Assembly (NCBI RefSeq): GCF_002252635.1 | Contig: NZ_NQKX01000003.1 | Span: 248,001-312,000 of the forward strand | DNA: 64,000 nt | Direction: 5' to 3' | Source: Synechococcus sp. MW101C3 | Lineage (GTDB): Bacteria; Cyanobacteriota; Cyanobacteriia; PCC-6307; Cyanobiaceae | In this document: positions 39,824 to 51,255 of the stretch, in pieces | How the letters are laid out: every line of letters begins with the position of its first letter | How positions within the stretch are numbered: position 1 is the first letter of the stretch | Position numbers and translations under genes: made by a program | Notes under the pieces: generated by a model | Database searches by the model: none | Told to the model about the DNA's origin: nothing | Seen by the model: the letters and a program-made list of their open reading frames with translations, nothing else

Positions 39824-41119
39824 TCAGCCCCCGCCCGCCACGGGGGCGGCGCCGGGCAACGTGGCCAGGGCAGCCGGATCACCGGCGATGGCGGCCGCCA
39901 GCAGCGGCGCAAGGGCCGGCACCAACGCAAAGGGCCCACCGAAACCGGCGAACACCCACAGGCCAGGGTCACCCGCCACCGCTCCCACCAGGGGCAGGCC
40001 CGGATTCGTGAAGCTCACCGGCACCTGAACGAAGCGACCCGGCAGCTCCGCCAGTGCCGGCAGCAGCCCCGCAAACGCCTGGCGCAGGCACAGCTCGGTG
40101 TGGCGGGGGTCGGGGGGCGGACCCTGGCCCGGGTCGGGGCGCACCAGGGAGCTCTGGCCCAGCAGCCAGCCCGCGCCGCTCGGCGCCCAGCCCACATCCA
40201 CGATCAGCTCAGGCGCTGCCAGCTGGGCGGAGCGGTCTTCCAGTCCCTGCCGCTGGCCCAGCAACGGCATCACGATGGCGCCGCCAGAGGGCAGCGCCAG
40301 CGGCAGGCGATCCACCAGCAGTGCGCCGGCCCAGCTGACCCGCAGGCGCTGCGGCAATGCCGGCCAGAGCGCGCGGCAACCGGCTCCGGCAGTCAGAACC
40401 ACCTGACGGGCCCACAAGGTGTCGCCCACACCATCGGTGGCCGCTTCCAAGCGCAGGCGCCAGCCAGAGCGCGTGGGCTCGATGACCGACACCCGCTGGA
40501 TGAGCCGCCGCACCCCGGCAGCGCGCAACGCCCCGGGCAGGGCAACCGCAAGCACCCCCACATCGACCCTGGCGTAGCCGAGCCGCAGGGTGCCTCCAGC
40601 GCCGCTTGCCGCCGCAGCCACTGGAGACGCCGCCCCGGCCGCGCCGGCTGCGCCCGTCAGCGGTGGGCCGTGCTGCAGCTGATCGGCTCCGAGGTGACGG
40701 CGGGCCAGGCCCTCCACCTGCTGGAGCACCCCCTCCTGCCGCTGCCGCGCAGCGGCGTCAGCGGCGGCGGGCCAATGCAGCACCAGATCGCAGGGGCTCA
40801 GGCCCAGGGGGCCATGGCGCGCCTCCAAGCGGCGCCAGTGGGACGGAGCGGCGGCCATCCAGCTGTCGAGCGGGCCCGGAGGCCCGGCCCACCAGGGGAT
40901 GCCGCCGTAGCTGAGCGGCGTGGCGGCAGGCCCCGCCCCGTCCACCACCGTCACCGGCAGACCCAGGCCCGCGAGTTCGAGGGCAAGGAGGCCACCGGCC
41001 AGCCCCGCACCGATGACCACCACCGGGCCGCCGGCTGCGGAACCTGGCAGGGCCGCAGCATCGTCCAGGGCCGCAGCATCGTCGATGGGTCCAGCCCCCC
41101 GCATGAGCTCCGCTTCCAC
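39824..41119 (-). CDS. FAD-dependent oxidoreductase (DAO family)
   Basis: The 431-residue protein has the dinucleotide-binding motif [11 protein letters not shown] at about residues 33-43, SYGGIPWWAGP, VVLTAGAGCRALW, and ends with SFTNPGLPLVGAVAGDPGLWVFAGFGGPF, typical of the D-amino acid oxidase/glycine oxidase family. The substrate is unknown. A tandem DDAAAL repeat, from a duplicated 15-base GGCCGCAGCATCGTC unit at about 41050-41090, sits near the N-terminus. A start at 41104 would drop only five residues. It lies between the CyanoP gene and the HlyD gene in one direction. Confidence 0.85.
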   Translation of the reverse strand: MEAELMRGAGPIDDAAALDDAAALPGSAAGGPVVVIGAGLAGGLLALELAGLGLPVTVVDGAGPAATPLSYGGIPWWAGPPGPLDSWMAAAPSHWRRLEARHGPLGLSPCDLVLHWPAAADAAARQRQEGVLQQVEGLARRHLGADQLQHGPPLTGAAGAAGAASPVAAAASGAGGTLRLGYARVDVGVLAVALPGALRAAGVRRLIQRVSVIEPTRSGWRLRLEAATDGVGDTLWARQVVLTAGAGCRALWPALPQRLRVSWAGALLVDRLPLALPSGGAIVMPLLGQRQGLEDRSAQLAAPELIVDVGWAPSGAGWLLGQSSLVRPDPGQGPPPDPRHTELCLRQAFAGLLPALAELPGRFVQVPVSFTNPGLPLVGAVAGDPGLWVFAGFGGPFALVPALAPLLAAAIAGDPAALATLPGAAPVAGGG

Positions 41120-41139
41120 CCTGCTGCCGCCGGGCCGCC

Positions 41140-41763
41140 TCAGATCTGCAGGGTGAAGGAGGTGATCACGTTATGGAAGAGCTCCTTGACCTTGCCCCAG
41201 CGGGCCTCGTTGGTGCTCACCGCCAGGGTGTAGAGCCGACCCCGGTCAGCCACCACCGTGGCCAGTTCGTGGCGGTCGCGATCCGCCAGGTGCACCGCGT
41301 ACTCCAGGTCGTAAAACGTATGGCCACCGTCCTGGCGCTCCACCGCCTCCACCAGTTCCGCCTCACGGCCGCTGCCGGCCGGCGCGATCACCACGCGCCG
41401 CAGCTTTTCACCCACCGCCACGGCGCTGCCGAGATCACTCAGGTCGTTGGTTGCATTCACATCGGAGATCACCAGGCTGAGTGTTTCATCGCTGTTGATC
41501 AGGTCGTGGAACACCACCTGGGGGCCATCGCTCACCACCACGCGCGTCCAGCCTGTGGGATAGAGGAAGGCATAACGGCCATCGGGGCTCTGGAAGGCGT
41601 TCAGCCCGGCGGCCGCGGCGCTGCAGCCCGCCAGCCCACCACCAGCGATCAAGGCCCCGAGCAGCACGGCCAGCAGGCGGCTGAACCAGGGCCGGAGATC
41701 CGGCTGGAGAAAGCGGAGAGGCATGGCGGCAAGGGCGGCGGGATGGGGGAGCACCGGCGCCAT
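41140..41763 (-). CDS. CyanoP/PsbP-like photosystem II lipoprotein
   Basis: The protein of up to 207 residues has a lipoprotein signal peptide with a lipobox LAGC at about residues 44-47, so it would be attached to the lumenal face of the thylakoid membrane. The mature part matches PsbP-type proteins: FQSPDGRYAFLYPTGWTRVVVSDGPQVVFHDLINSDETLSLVISDV and TFYDLEYAVHLADRDRHELATVVADRGRLYTLAVSTNEARWGKVKELF. CyanoP assists photosystem II assembly and is not stoichiometric as in plants. The ATG at 41724 is an equally good start. It is divergent from recR. Confidence 0.9.
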   Translation of the reverse strand: MAPVLPHPAALAAMPLRFLQPDLRPWFSRLLAVLLGALIAGGGLAGCSAAAAGLNAFQSPDGRYAFLYPTGWTRVVVSDGPQVVFHDLINSDETLSLVISDVNATNDLSDLGSAVAVGEKLRRVVIAPAGSGREAELVEAVERQDGGHTFYDLEYAVHLADRDRHELATVVADRGRLYTLAVSTNEARWGKVKELFHNVITSFTLQI

Positions 41764-41802
41764 TCTGTCGGCCGGCAGGCCGGGAGCTCTTGGCAGCGTC
41801 TT

Positions 41803-41808
41803 TAGATT
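41803..41808 (+). promoter_or_regulatory. Possible -10 element of recR (TAGATT)
   Basis: TAGATT lies 21 bases before a CTG at 41830 and includes the in-frame TAG stop upstream of recR. If it is the -10 box, transcription would begin near 41815 and leave a short leader before CTG 41830. Confidence 0.4.
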
Positions 41809-41829
41809 CGGGGTCTTCGCGTCAGTTCT

Positions 41830-42432
41830 CTGAGCGGCTTCACCCGTCCCCTGGCCCGGCTGATCGACCAGTTCGAGCGCCTGCCGGGCATCGGCCCCCG
41901 CACCGCCCAGCGCTTAGCCCTGCATCTGCTGCGCCAGCCGGAAGAACAGATCCGCGCCTTCGCCGATGCCCTGCTCGCCGCCCGCAGCCAGGTGGGCCAG
42001 TGCCAGCGCTGCTTCCACCTCTCCGCCGAAGCCCTCTGTGAGATCTGCCTCCAGCCGGAGCGCCAGACCGGGCTGCTGTGCGTGGTGGCCGATTCCCGTG
42101 ATCTGCTGGCCATCGAGCGCACCCGCGAATACAAAGGCAGCTACCACGTGCTCGGTGGCCTGATCTCGCCGATGGATGGCATCGGACCGGAGCTGCTGCA
42201 CGTGCAACCGCTGGTGAACCGGGTGGATCAGGAAGGCATCAGCGAAGTGATCCTGGCGCTCACACCGAGTGTGGAGGGGGACACCACAAGCCTCTATCTG
42301 GCCCGCCTGCTGCGTCCGTTCACCAGCGTGAGCCGGATCGCCTACGGCCTGCCGGTGGGCAGCGAACTGGAATACGCCGATGAAGTGACCCTGGCCCGGG
42401 CGATGGAAGGCCGGCGACGGATGGACGGATGA
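41830..42432 (+). CDS. recR: Recombination mediator protein RecR, probable CTG start
   Basis: RecR helps RecF and RecO load RecA at gaps. The protein of about 200 residues has the helix-hairpin-helix [17 protein letters not shown], the zinc finger [16 protein letters not shown], and the Toprim domain starting [17 protein letters not shown], and ends [19 protein letters not shown]. The frame runs back to a TAG at 41803, and within it no ATG, GTG or TTG lies before the conserved [13 protein letters not shown]. The candidates are CTG at 41830, which aligns with the usual start, and ATT at 41806. The first GTG in frame (41992) would remove the whole helix-hairpin-helix and so is unlikely. Confidence 0.88.
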   Translation: MSGFTRPLARLIDQFERLPGIGPRTAQRLALHLLRQPEEQIRAFADALLAARSQVGQCQRCFHLSAEALCEICLQPERQTGLLCVVADSRDLLAIERTREYKGSYHVLGGLISPMDGIGPELLHVQPLVNRVDQEGISEVILALTPSVEGDTTSLYLARLLRPFTSVSRIAYGLPVGSELEYADEVTLARAMEGRRRMDG

Positions 42433-42478
42433 ACGGCAGGCGGCGGATGGGCGCAACGCGCTCGATAGCCTGACGGTC

Positions 42479-43387
42479 ATGGGTTCCCGCAGCCGTTACA
42501 GCGTCATCCCTCCGGCCGAGCGGCTTCCACCCTGGCTGCGGCGCCCGCTGGGCAACGCCTCCGAGCTGGAGCGGGTGCAGGCGGTGGTGAAGCAGGAGCG
42601 GCTGCACACGATCTGCGAAGAGGGGCGCTGCCCCAACCGGGGCGAGTGTTATGCGGCAGGAACAGCCACCTTTCTGCTGGGGGGCCCGATCTGCACCCGC
42701 AGCTGCGCCTTCTGCCAGGTAGAGAAAGGCCAGGCCCCTCTGCCGATCGATCCGGCTGAGGCCGAGCGGGTGGCGCAGGCGGTGGAGCGCATGGGCCTGC
42801 GCTACGTGGTGCTCACCGCCGTGGCCCGCGACGATCAGGCCGATCACGGCGCTTCCCTGTTCACCGCCACCATGGCCGCGATCCGGCGGCACAACCCACT
42901 GATCGCGATCGAAGTGCTAACTCCCGATTTCTGGGGTGGGCACCGGCAGGAGGCCAACGGCCGGGCCGCCCAGCGGCACCGCCTGCAGCAGGTGCTGGCC
43001 GCCGGGCCCGTGTGCTTCAACCACAACCTCGAGACGGTGGAGCGGCTGCAGGGGGAAGTGCGGCGGGGCGCCACCTATGCCCGCTCCTTGAACCTGCTGG
43101 CGGCGGCGCGGGAGCTGGCGCCACAGATCCCAACCAAATCAGGGTTGATGCTGGGGCTGGGCGAATCCAGTGAGGAGGTGGTGGCCACCCTGCGCGACCT
43201 CAGGGCCGTGGGCTGCCAACGCCTGACGCTGGGGCAGTACCTGCGCCCTTCCCTGGCCCACCTGCCGGTGGCGCGCTACTGGACTCCGGCGGAATTCGAG
43301 CAGCTGGGGGCGATCGCCACCACCCTGGGCTTCGCTCAGGTGCGCAGCGGGCCGTTGGTGCGCAGCAGCTACCACGCTGCCGGCTGA
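42479..43387 (+). CDS. lipA: Lipoyl synthase
   Basis: LipA inserts two sulfurs into protein-bound octanoate to make lipoate, a cofactor of pyruvate dehydrogenase and glycine cleavage. The 302-residue radical-SAM protein has the auxiliary-cluster motif [12 protein letters not shown] and the radical-SAM motif CTRSCAFC, then [36 protein letters not shown] and the C-terminal [10 protein letters not shown] with the conserved Ser ligand. The ATG at 42479 starts a normal N-terminus. A TAGCCT lies only seven bases upstream. The next gene converges, nine bases away. Confidence 0.95.
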   Translation: MGSRSRYSVIPPAERLPPWLRRPLGNASELERVQAVVKQERLHTICEEGRCPNRGECYAAGTATFLLGGPICTRSCAFCQVEKGQAPLPIDPAEAERVAQAVERMGLRYVVLTAVARDDQADHGASLFTATMAAIRRHNPLIAIEVLTPDFWGGHRQEANGRAAQRHRLQQVLAAGPVCFNHNLETVERLQGEVRRGATYARSLNLLAAARELAPQIPTKSGLMLGLGESSEEVVATLRDLRAVGCQRLTLGQYLRPSLAHLPVARYWTPAEFEQLGAIATTLGFAQVRSGPLVRSSYHAAG

Positions 43388-43396
43388 GCCGGCGGG

Positions 43397-44554
43397 TCAT
43401 TGCGGCATCAGCTGGCAGGAGCGTTTGGTCTGACGTGCGCGGTTGAGGGCGATCTCAGCACGGGCAAGCAGTTCACTGGCCTGGGCATCTTCTGGTTCGA
43501 GCAGCGGCCAATGGGTTTCGATTCCAACGCTGGCGCTCATGAACGGATCGAGAGCGGGGGGATGGGCGATCCTCAGGCCCTGGATCTCCACCAGCAACTC
43601 AGCGGCAAGGCGCTCGGTTTCCGCACCGGTGACCGAAGGCAAGAGGATGGCAAAGGCATCCGCACCGACTCGTGCCAGCAAGGGGTTGTCGGCGCCCAGT
43701 CGCCGGGTGAGCAGCCTGGCGATCGCCTGCAGGCTGTCGTCGGCACAGAAATGGCCGAAGGTGTCGTTGTAGGCGCCGAAATCATCGAGATCCAGGATCA
43801 CCAGGGAGAACGGATCACCGGTAACGCGCGACAAGGCAATCTGTTGACTGAGCTGCTGCTCGAAGCTGCCACGGTTGGAGAGTGCCGTGAGCGGATCCCG
43901 CCATCCCCACTGGCGGCCTTCATGGCCCACGCAGGCCAGGACGGTGGGAACCATGGTGCCCACCAGGCGTTTGAGCGCCGCCAGCTCCCACAACAGAAAC
44001 CCTCCGGGCCGCTGGGTGGCCATCGTGAGAATCAGCTCATGGCTGCCATCACTGCCAAGGGGCACGGCGATGTAGTCGGTGTAACGCTCACGGCGCATAT
44101 CTCTGGCCAGTGCATAGGGGATATCATCGGGCTTGAGGTTTTCCAGCAGCAGACGTTCGGGGGCTTTCTTCTCACACACCGCATGCAGCACGCTGGTGCG
44201 GTGATCCATGCCGGCAAAGAACTCACTGCCCCGGAAGAAGGAACGCACCACCTCCGGGTTCTCCACATCCCACCAATACTGAATGCCACCCTGGCCGGTT
44301 TCGATCGGAACCAGCGCCAGAGCAATGCGGTGCAGCGGGAAGCCGGCGGCCACCAGATGCCTGACGCCGTGCTGGAGAAGATCAGCTGGATTGCGATAAG
44401 GAGGTGGAAAGGTTTGATCGGCCTCCACCCAGGTGGCCTTCAACGCTCGGATGGCCTTGAGCTGCAGCTGATGGCGCCTTGAAGAGCCGGAGCCAATCAT
44501 GGGAACGGCCGACAACTCCTGGTGATCATCGAACAGGGGGAAGGGTTCAAACAT
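43397..44554 (-). CDS. GGDEF domain protein with degenerate active site (GADAF)
   Basis: The 385-residue protein has an N-terminal sensory region (about residues 25-215) that looks like a GAF-type fold (LLENLKPDDIPYALARDMRRERYTDYIAVPLGSDGS). A GGDEF domain follows, beginning DPLTALSNRGSFEQQL. The active-site loop reads RVGADAFAILLP where RxGG[DE]EF is expected, so one Gly and the catalytic Glu are replaced. Other positions (DLDDFGAYNDTFGH, ASVGI) are near normal. It is probably unable to make c-di-GMP and may instead bind GTP or sense c-di-GMP. Its ATG overlaps the stop of the GGDEF-EAL gene (TGATG). Confidence 0.85.
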   Translation of the reverse strand: MFEPFPLFDDHQELSAVPMIGSGSSRRHQLQLKAIRALKATWVEADQTFPPPYRNPADLLQHGVRHLVAAGFPLHRIALALVPIETGQGGIQYWWDVENPEVVRSFFRGSEFFAGMDHRTSVLHAVCEKKAPERLLLENLKPDDIPYALARDMRRERYTDYIAVPLGSDGSHELILTMATQRPGGFLLWELAALKRLVGTMVPTVLACVGHEGRQWGWRDPLTALSNRGSFEQQLSQQIALSRVTGDPFSLVILDLDDFGAYNDTFGHFCADDSLQAIARLLTRRLGADNPLLARVGADAFAILLPSVTGAETERLAAELLVEIQGLRIAHPPALDPFMSASVGIETHWPLLEPEDAQASELLARAEIALNRARQTKRSCQLMPQ

Positions 44555-46368
44555 CAGACGCAGTCGGCAAGCATTTCAGAGCGCGACTGAATCAGCGCAA
44601 GGGTGTTGGGAGCATTCAGAGGGCGTCCGACTAGATATCCCTGAATATAATCACAGCCAAGTTTCCGGAGCACGTCCAACTGCTCCTGCCGCTCCACCCC
44701 CTCCGCGATCGCATGAAGGCCCAGCGCCTTGGCCATGCTGATCACCGCTTTAACGATTACTTCGTCCTCTTGGTTGCTGCCCAATCCTTCGATGAAGGAT
44801 TTATCAATCTTCAGAACCTCAACCGGCAGACGCTTGAGATATCGCATGGAGGTGTATCCTGAGCCAAAGTCGTCGATGGCCAGGTTGGCCCCTAAGGCCT
44901 TGATCTGCCGGAAGGCTCGAAGGGTTGCATCAACATCTTCGATCAGCATCGTTTCGGTGATTTCGATGTAAAGGCGGTCCGCTGGAAAGTTCGATTCGAA
45001 CAGCGCCATGGCGATCTGCTTTGGCGTGCCAGGATCCAGCAGACTACGGACAGACAGATTCACCGAAAGGCCTAATTTCTGATCTGGACAGACCGCATGC
45101 CAACGAGCCATATGCTTGCAGGCCTGCTGAAGCACGATTGAATCGATCTGCACAATCAGCCCACTTTCTTCGGCCACTGGAATAAATTCGCTGGGAGAGA
45201 TCAGGCCGTGCATCGGGTGCTGCCAACGGGCCAAGGATTCGAAGCCGAGAATCCTATGGTCGTGAACATCAAAGATCGGCTGGTAATAGGAGGTGATTTC
45301 GCCGGCTGCAAGCGCTCTTCGGAGATCCTGTTCCAAAGTGGCTGCCTTGAGGGCGGTGTTTCTCATCTGCTGGTCGAAGTAAGCCAGGCAGCCCCGCCCG
45401 CTGGCCTTCGCTTTGTACATTGCCATATCGGCATTTTCAATCAGCACTTCAGCGGTGTCCCTGCCATTGGCGATCGCCACACCAATCGAGGCCGAATGAC
45501 TGAGCAACTTGCTGCCGATCGTCATCGGCCGGCCAATCAGATCGATGATACGTGCCCCAAGAGCCTGAACCGATTCTTGCGAAGAACTTGAGCTGACGAT
45601 GATGAACTCATCGCCGGAAAGACGCCCCACAAGATCACCGGAACGCACACATTGCCGCAGGCACTTGGCCACCGTGATCAGAAAACGATCTCCAGTGGTG
45701 TGGCCATGGGCATCGTTGATCAACTTAAATCGGTCAATGTCGATAAAAAGAACCGCCAATGATCCCTTACTGCCACCGCTGCGCAGGTTCGATTCCAGGC
45801 TGAGCGCCAGCTGGCTGAGCACGCGGCTGCGGTTCGGGAGCCCCGTCAGCAGGTCGTAGCTCGATTGATCCATGGCTGCACGGGTGGCGGATCGCTCCGC
45901 CAGCATCGACTTGCTGACCTGTGCACACAACTGCAGGCTCTGGGCCATGGCCTCGAGCAGCCAGCGCTCCTGAAGGTCGAAGGGGGTCTGATAGCGAGCA
46001 ATCAGCAACACATCCAGGCCTGAAAGCAGGCACCAGTGAACCTGCCGCAGCCCCGTAGCCAAGCGCACTTCCGTGGGACGGTCCGCCGCAACCCGCAACA
46101 GCAGGGCCTGATCTTCCGCACTCAGACCCACCGAGCAACGGAAGGATTGGTTGGTGATTAGGGCCGCTACATCGGCTTTGAGCGCCAGCGCCAGCTGGTC
46201 AACCACTTCATTTGTGGTGGATGGGTCCTCAATGGAAAAAGCAGCAAGGATGGCAGCATGGGCCCTCAACGACCAGGGGATACCCGTGGAGGTGTGCTCG
46301 CTCTCGCTCCTCATGGGATCACTGCATAGGGAGGGGCCCATGGGCACAAGCAGCTCGGACTTGAACAC
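44554..46368 (-). CDS. GGDEF-EAL domain protein, probable c-di-GMP metabolism
   Basis: The 604-residue protein has an N-terminal GAF-like region (about 35-165). A GGDEF domain (about 172-335) has the loop RLSGDEF, where the first Gly is Ser. The EAL domain (about 345-595) has FESLARW in place of EAL, NLSVRSL, IEITETMLIED, AIDDFGSGYTSM, LKIDKSF and EGVERQEQ, with the key acidic residues and Lys present. It is likely an active phosphodiesterase, with the GGDEF domain acting as regulator or cyclase. No membrane helix is seen. The DNA here is visibly lower in GC than its surroundings, which suggests later arrival in the genome. It and the downstream GGDEF gene are translationally coupled. Confidence 0.9.
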   Translation of the reverse strand: MFKSELLVPMGPSLCSDPMRSESEHTSTGIPWSLRAHAAILAAFSIEDPSTTNEVVDQLALALKADVAALITNQSFRCSVGLSAEDQALLLRVAADRPTEVRLATGLRQVHWCLLSGLDVLLIARYQTPFDLQERWLLEAMAQSLQLCAQVSKSMLAERSATRAAMDQSSYDLLTGLPNRSRVLSQLALSLESNLRSGGSKGSLAVLFIDIDRFKLINDAHGHTTGDRFLITVAKCLRQCVRSGDLVGRLSGDEFIIVSSSSSQESVQALGARIIDLIGRPMTIGSKLLSHSASIGVAIANGRDTAEVLIENADMAMYKAKASGRGCLAYFDQQMRNTALKAATLEQDLRRALAAGEITSYYQPIFDVHDHRILGFESLARWQHPMHGLISPSEFIPVAEESGLIVQIDSIVLQQACKHMARWHAVCPDQKLGLSVNLSVRSLLDPGTPKQIAMALFESNFPADRLYIEITETMLIEDVDATLRAFRQIKALGANLAIDDFGSGYTSMRYLKRLPVEVLKIDKSFIEGLGSNQEDEVIVKAVISMAKALGLHAIAEGVERQEQLDVLRKLGCDYIQGYLVGRPLNAPNTLALIQSRSEMLADCV

Positions 46369-46573
46369 CAGGCCCCTACGGCATCAACCGAGCCAGCGGG
46401 TGAGCGGAGCTGGAGGCGAGAAGAGGACACGGCATCACCATGGAAGTTGTTGGAGGAGTAGCTCGGTGAAGCTGCGGACCCTCTGAGAAGGTGGCTGCTA
46501 ATGAGGGGAAAGCGGTGCAGGCAGCCTTGAATCACTCCAGCTTCATTCCAGGTTCATTGATAAGAATCTGAGC

Positions 46574-47845
46574 TTATCCATTGCCGTCCCGCCGGCCCGG
46601 TGCGCATTGCAACAGACTAATCGCAGGATCCTCAACGACTGACACACCCAGGCGTGGCCATTCCCGCAGGCCCCGTGCCAGCCGATCGAGACCTTCGGCC
46701 AGCACTCCCGCAGAGGTGGCGAAGCAGAGGCGTATGTGGCCCGCTGCCCCTGCCCCGAACCAGCGGGGGCTGCCGGGCACCACGGCCAGCCGATGCCGCT
46801 GCAGCAGCCACTCTGTCAGGGGCTCCACACCCCTCTCCCCGCCCGGCACCCGCACGAGCGCCACGTAGGTGGCATCGGGCGTCTCCACTTCAACGCCGGG
46901 CATGGCCCGCAGCAGCGTGATGGCCTGATTGCGGCGCTCCAGCAGATGCTGCTGGAAGGCCTGCAACCACCGCAGCCCCTCCGGGGAATAGGCCGCCTCC
47001 GCCGCCACCTGGCTGAGGGTGGCCACCCCAGCCACCGTGGCGGGCTGCTCACTGGCCGCCAGCATGCGGGCACAGGCCTCGGCATCGGCCATGGCCACAT
47101 AGCCCACCCGCAGGCCTGCCAGGGCAAAGGATTTCGAGAAGCCATGCACCACGGCACCCTGGGCCGCCAGGGCCGGCTCAAGCGCCAGCCAGCTGGTGAA
47201 CACCGCCGGCGGGTACACCACCTCGCTCCAGATCTCATCGCTGAGCACGCGAATGCCGCGCTCCAGGCAGAAACGGCCGAGTGCCTCGAGCTCATCGCGC
47301 CGGAAGCAGCGGCCCAGCGGGTTGTGGGGGTTGCAGAGGCAGAACAGGCGCGTGCGCGGGCTGATCAGCCTGTCGAGCGCCTCAAGATCAAGTGGGGCAT
47401 GGCGGTCGAGGCTCCAGAACAGCGGCGTGGCCCCCGCGGCGCGCACGGTGTGGGCAAAGAGGAAATCCGCCGGATCCCACACCACCGCCTCATCCCCCGG
47501 GCGGAGCCACTGGAGGGCCACCATGGCCAGGCCCGCGGCGGCGCTGTCCACGGCGATCACCCCAGCCGCGCTCACATCGGCCCCACGCTCCTGGCGCAGG
47601 TAGGTGGCCACGGCGGCGCGGAAGGAGGGCAGCCCCCCCGCCGGGCCATAGCTGAACACTCCGCCGCTGGCGTAGCGGATCACGGCCTCCCTGATCACCG
47701 GTGCTGCGGGAAAGTCGGGATCGGCGGCGGTGAGGGGAATCACCCCTTCGGCCTGCTCCGCCCAGCGCATGTTGTAGGCCCGCTCACGCAGCAGTTCGAA
47801 AGGAACGGCGTCATCGTCGAAACGGACGCCTTCAGCCCCATTCAT
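46574..47845 (-). CDS. PLP-dependent aminotransferase class I/II (MalY/PatB-like)
   Basis: The 423-residue protein is a fold type I PLP enzyme with VWDPADFLFAHTVRAAG, CLCNPHNPLGRCFRRDELE, VLSDEIWSEVVYPP, and the PLP-lysine motif HGFSKSFALAGLRVGY. The opening MRWAEQAEGVIPLTAADPDFP resembles the MalY/PatB branch that includes cystathionine beta-lyases as well as aminotransferases, so the reaction is not certain. Its ATG at 47845 overlaps the stop of the FAD monooxygenase gene. A perfect hexamer inverted repeat (GATAAG-N8-CTTATC, 46559-46578) covers its stop codon. Confidence 0.87.
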   Translation of the reverse strand: MNGAEGVRFDDDAVPFELLRERAYNMRWAEQAEGVIPLTAADPDFPAAPVIREAVIRYASGGVFSYGPAGGLPSFRAAVATYLRQERGADVSAAGVIAVDSAAAGLAMVALQWLRPGDEAVVWDPADFLFAHTVRAAGATPLFWSLDRHAPLDLEALDRLISPRTRLFCLCNPHNPLGRCFRRDELEALGRFCLERGIRVLSDEIWSEVVYPPAVFTSWLALEPALAAQGAVVHGFSKSFALAGLRVGYVAMADAEACARMLAASEQPATVAGVATLSQVAAEAAYSPEGLRWLQAFQQHLLERRNQAITLLRAMPGVEVETPDATYVALVRVPGGERGVEPLTEWLLQRHRLAVVPGSPRWFGAGAAGHIRLCFATSAGVLAEGLDRLARGLREWPRLGVSVVEDPAISLLQCAPGRRDGNG

Positions 47846-48960
47846 TTCGCCAGTGGCAAAGACGTACTCTCCACCTCGGCCGGGGGACGCACGAACTGAG
47901 CCGCCATCGTGCGCCCGGCGTGCAGGTAGCGCTTCAGCGACGGATGGCGCTGGTGGTGGTAGGTGCTCAGGGCCCGGTTGAGATCCATAGGCAGCCGGCA
48001 GGCCAGCAGCTGCTCGGAGAGGCACACCGCATCCTCCAGCGCCGTATTCGCGCCCTGGCTGGTGAAGGGCAGCAACGGATGGGCCGCGTCGCCCGCCAGC
48101 ACCAGGTTGCCCCGTGCCAGACGGGGCGGGGGATCGATGTCGAGCGGCTGCCAGAGATGGGGCAGGGAGGGATGGGTGGCCTCGATCGTTTCACGCACGA
48201 ACTGCGGAAAGCTGCGCAGGTGGGTGTCGAGGAAGGAGGAGATGGCGCCAGGCGCCGGGGGCGCGAAACGGTGGCTGTCGAACTGCACGAACCAGATCAC
48301 CCGCCCTTTGGCCAGGGGCACCAGCCCCACCGCAAACCCGCCGCTGGGATCGAGCACCTTGACGAAGCGGTGGCCCAGGGTGGCCGCCACCGCCGGCAGA
48401 TGGACACAGGCGACGATCTCGTTGACCCGGGCGCGGCGCGGCGGCACCGAGGGGCGATCGGCGGTGAGGTGGGCACGGCAGCGGGAGTTGACCCCATCAG
48501 CGCCCACGAACACATCAGCGCTGTGGCGCACCAGCGTGGCCTGACCGCCGCAGGCGAAGGAGGCCGAGAGCATGCGGTCGCGGTCGTGCTCGAAGGCTTC
48601 AAAGCGGTGATTGAACTGAATCACCCCGCGGGGCAATCCGTCAGCCAGTGCCCGCAGCAGCGAGGGGCGGTCGACCGCGATGGTGTGGGTGACGGGGTGC
48701 TGGGCAATCGAGCGCCCGCAGGAGGAAAGGATCGAGACCCGCTCAAGCGCATGGCCGATACCACTGGCCAACACATCAATGCCGAGCGACTGCAGGGCGC
48801 GCTGGCCGTTCTCCAGCACAAGGAAGCCGAAGCCCTGGCGGTCCATGGTGGTGGAGCGCTCGAACACGTTGATCCGCTCACCGCCGCCGGCGCCGCCGCG
48901 GCAGAGGGAGCGGGCCAGGGCCAGGCCAGCCACACCGCCGCCGATGACGGCCACCTTCAT
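47842..48960 (-). CDS. FAD-dependent monooxygenase (PHBH/UbiH family)
   Basis: The 372-residue protein begins KVAVIGGGVAGLALARSLC, a dinucleotide motif, and has VFVGADGVNSRCRAHL (the DG motif) and LVLAGDAAHPLLPFTSQGANTALEDAVCL (the GD motif) of group A flavin hydroxylases. These use NAD(P)H and O2 to hydroxylate aromatic or related substrates. The substrate is not apparent. The ATG at 48960 gives a normal N-terminus; the long frame upstream is not conserved. It is coupled to the PLP enzyme downstream by an ATGA overlap, so the two probably act in one pathway. Confidence 0.87.
   Translation of the reverse strand: MKVAVIGGGVAGLALARSLCRGGAGGGERINVFERSTTMDRQGFGFLVLENGQRALQSLGIDVLASGIGHALERVSILSSCGRSIAQHPVTHTIAVDRPSLLRALADGLPRGVIQFNHRFEAFEHDRDRMLSASFACGGQATLVRHSADVFVGADGVNSRCRAHLTADRPSVPPRRARVNEIVACVHLPAVAATLGHRFVKVLDPSGGFAVGLVPLAKGRVIWFVQFDSHRFAPPAPGAISSFLDTHLRSFPQFVRETIEATHPSLPHLWQPLDIDPPPRLARGNLVLAGDAAHPLLPFTSQGANTALEDAVCLSEQLLACRLPMDLNRALSTYHHQRHPSLKRYLHAGRTMAAQFVRPPAEVESTSLPLAK

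Positions 48961-51251
<2,291 letters not shown>

Positions 51252-51255
<4 letters not shown>

Noticed and set aside
41806-41808. ATT as the recR start codon
   Set aside because: It lies within the TAGATT element that could be the -10 box, so a transcript starting downstream would not contain it. CTG 41830 fits better.
46559-46578. GATAAG-N8-CTTATC inverted repeat at the end of the PLP enzyme gene
   Set aside because: It overlaps the stop codon and has no T-run. Short stems of this size occur by chance, so I do not call it a terminator or operator.
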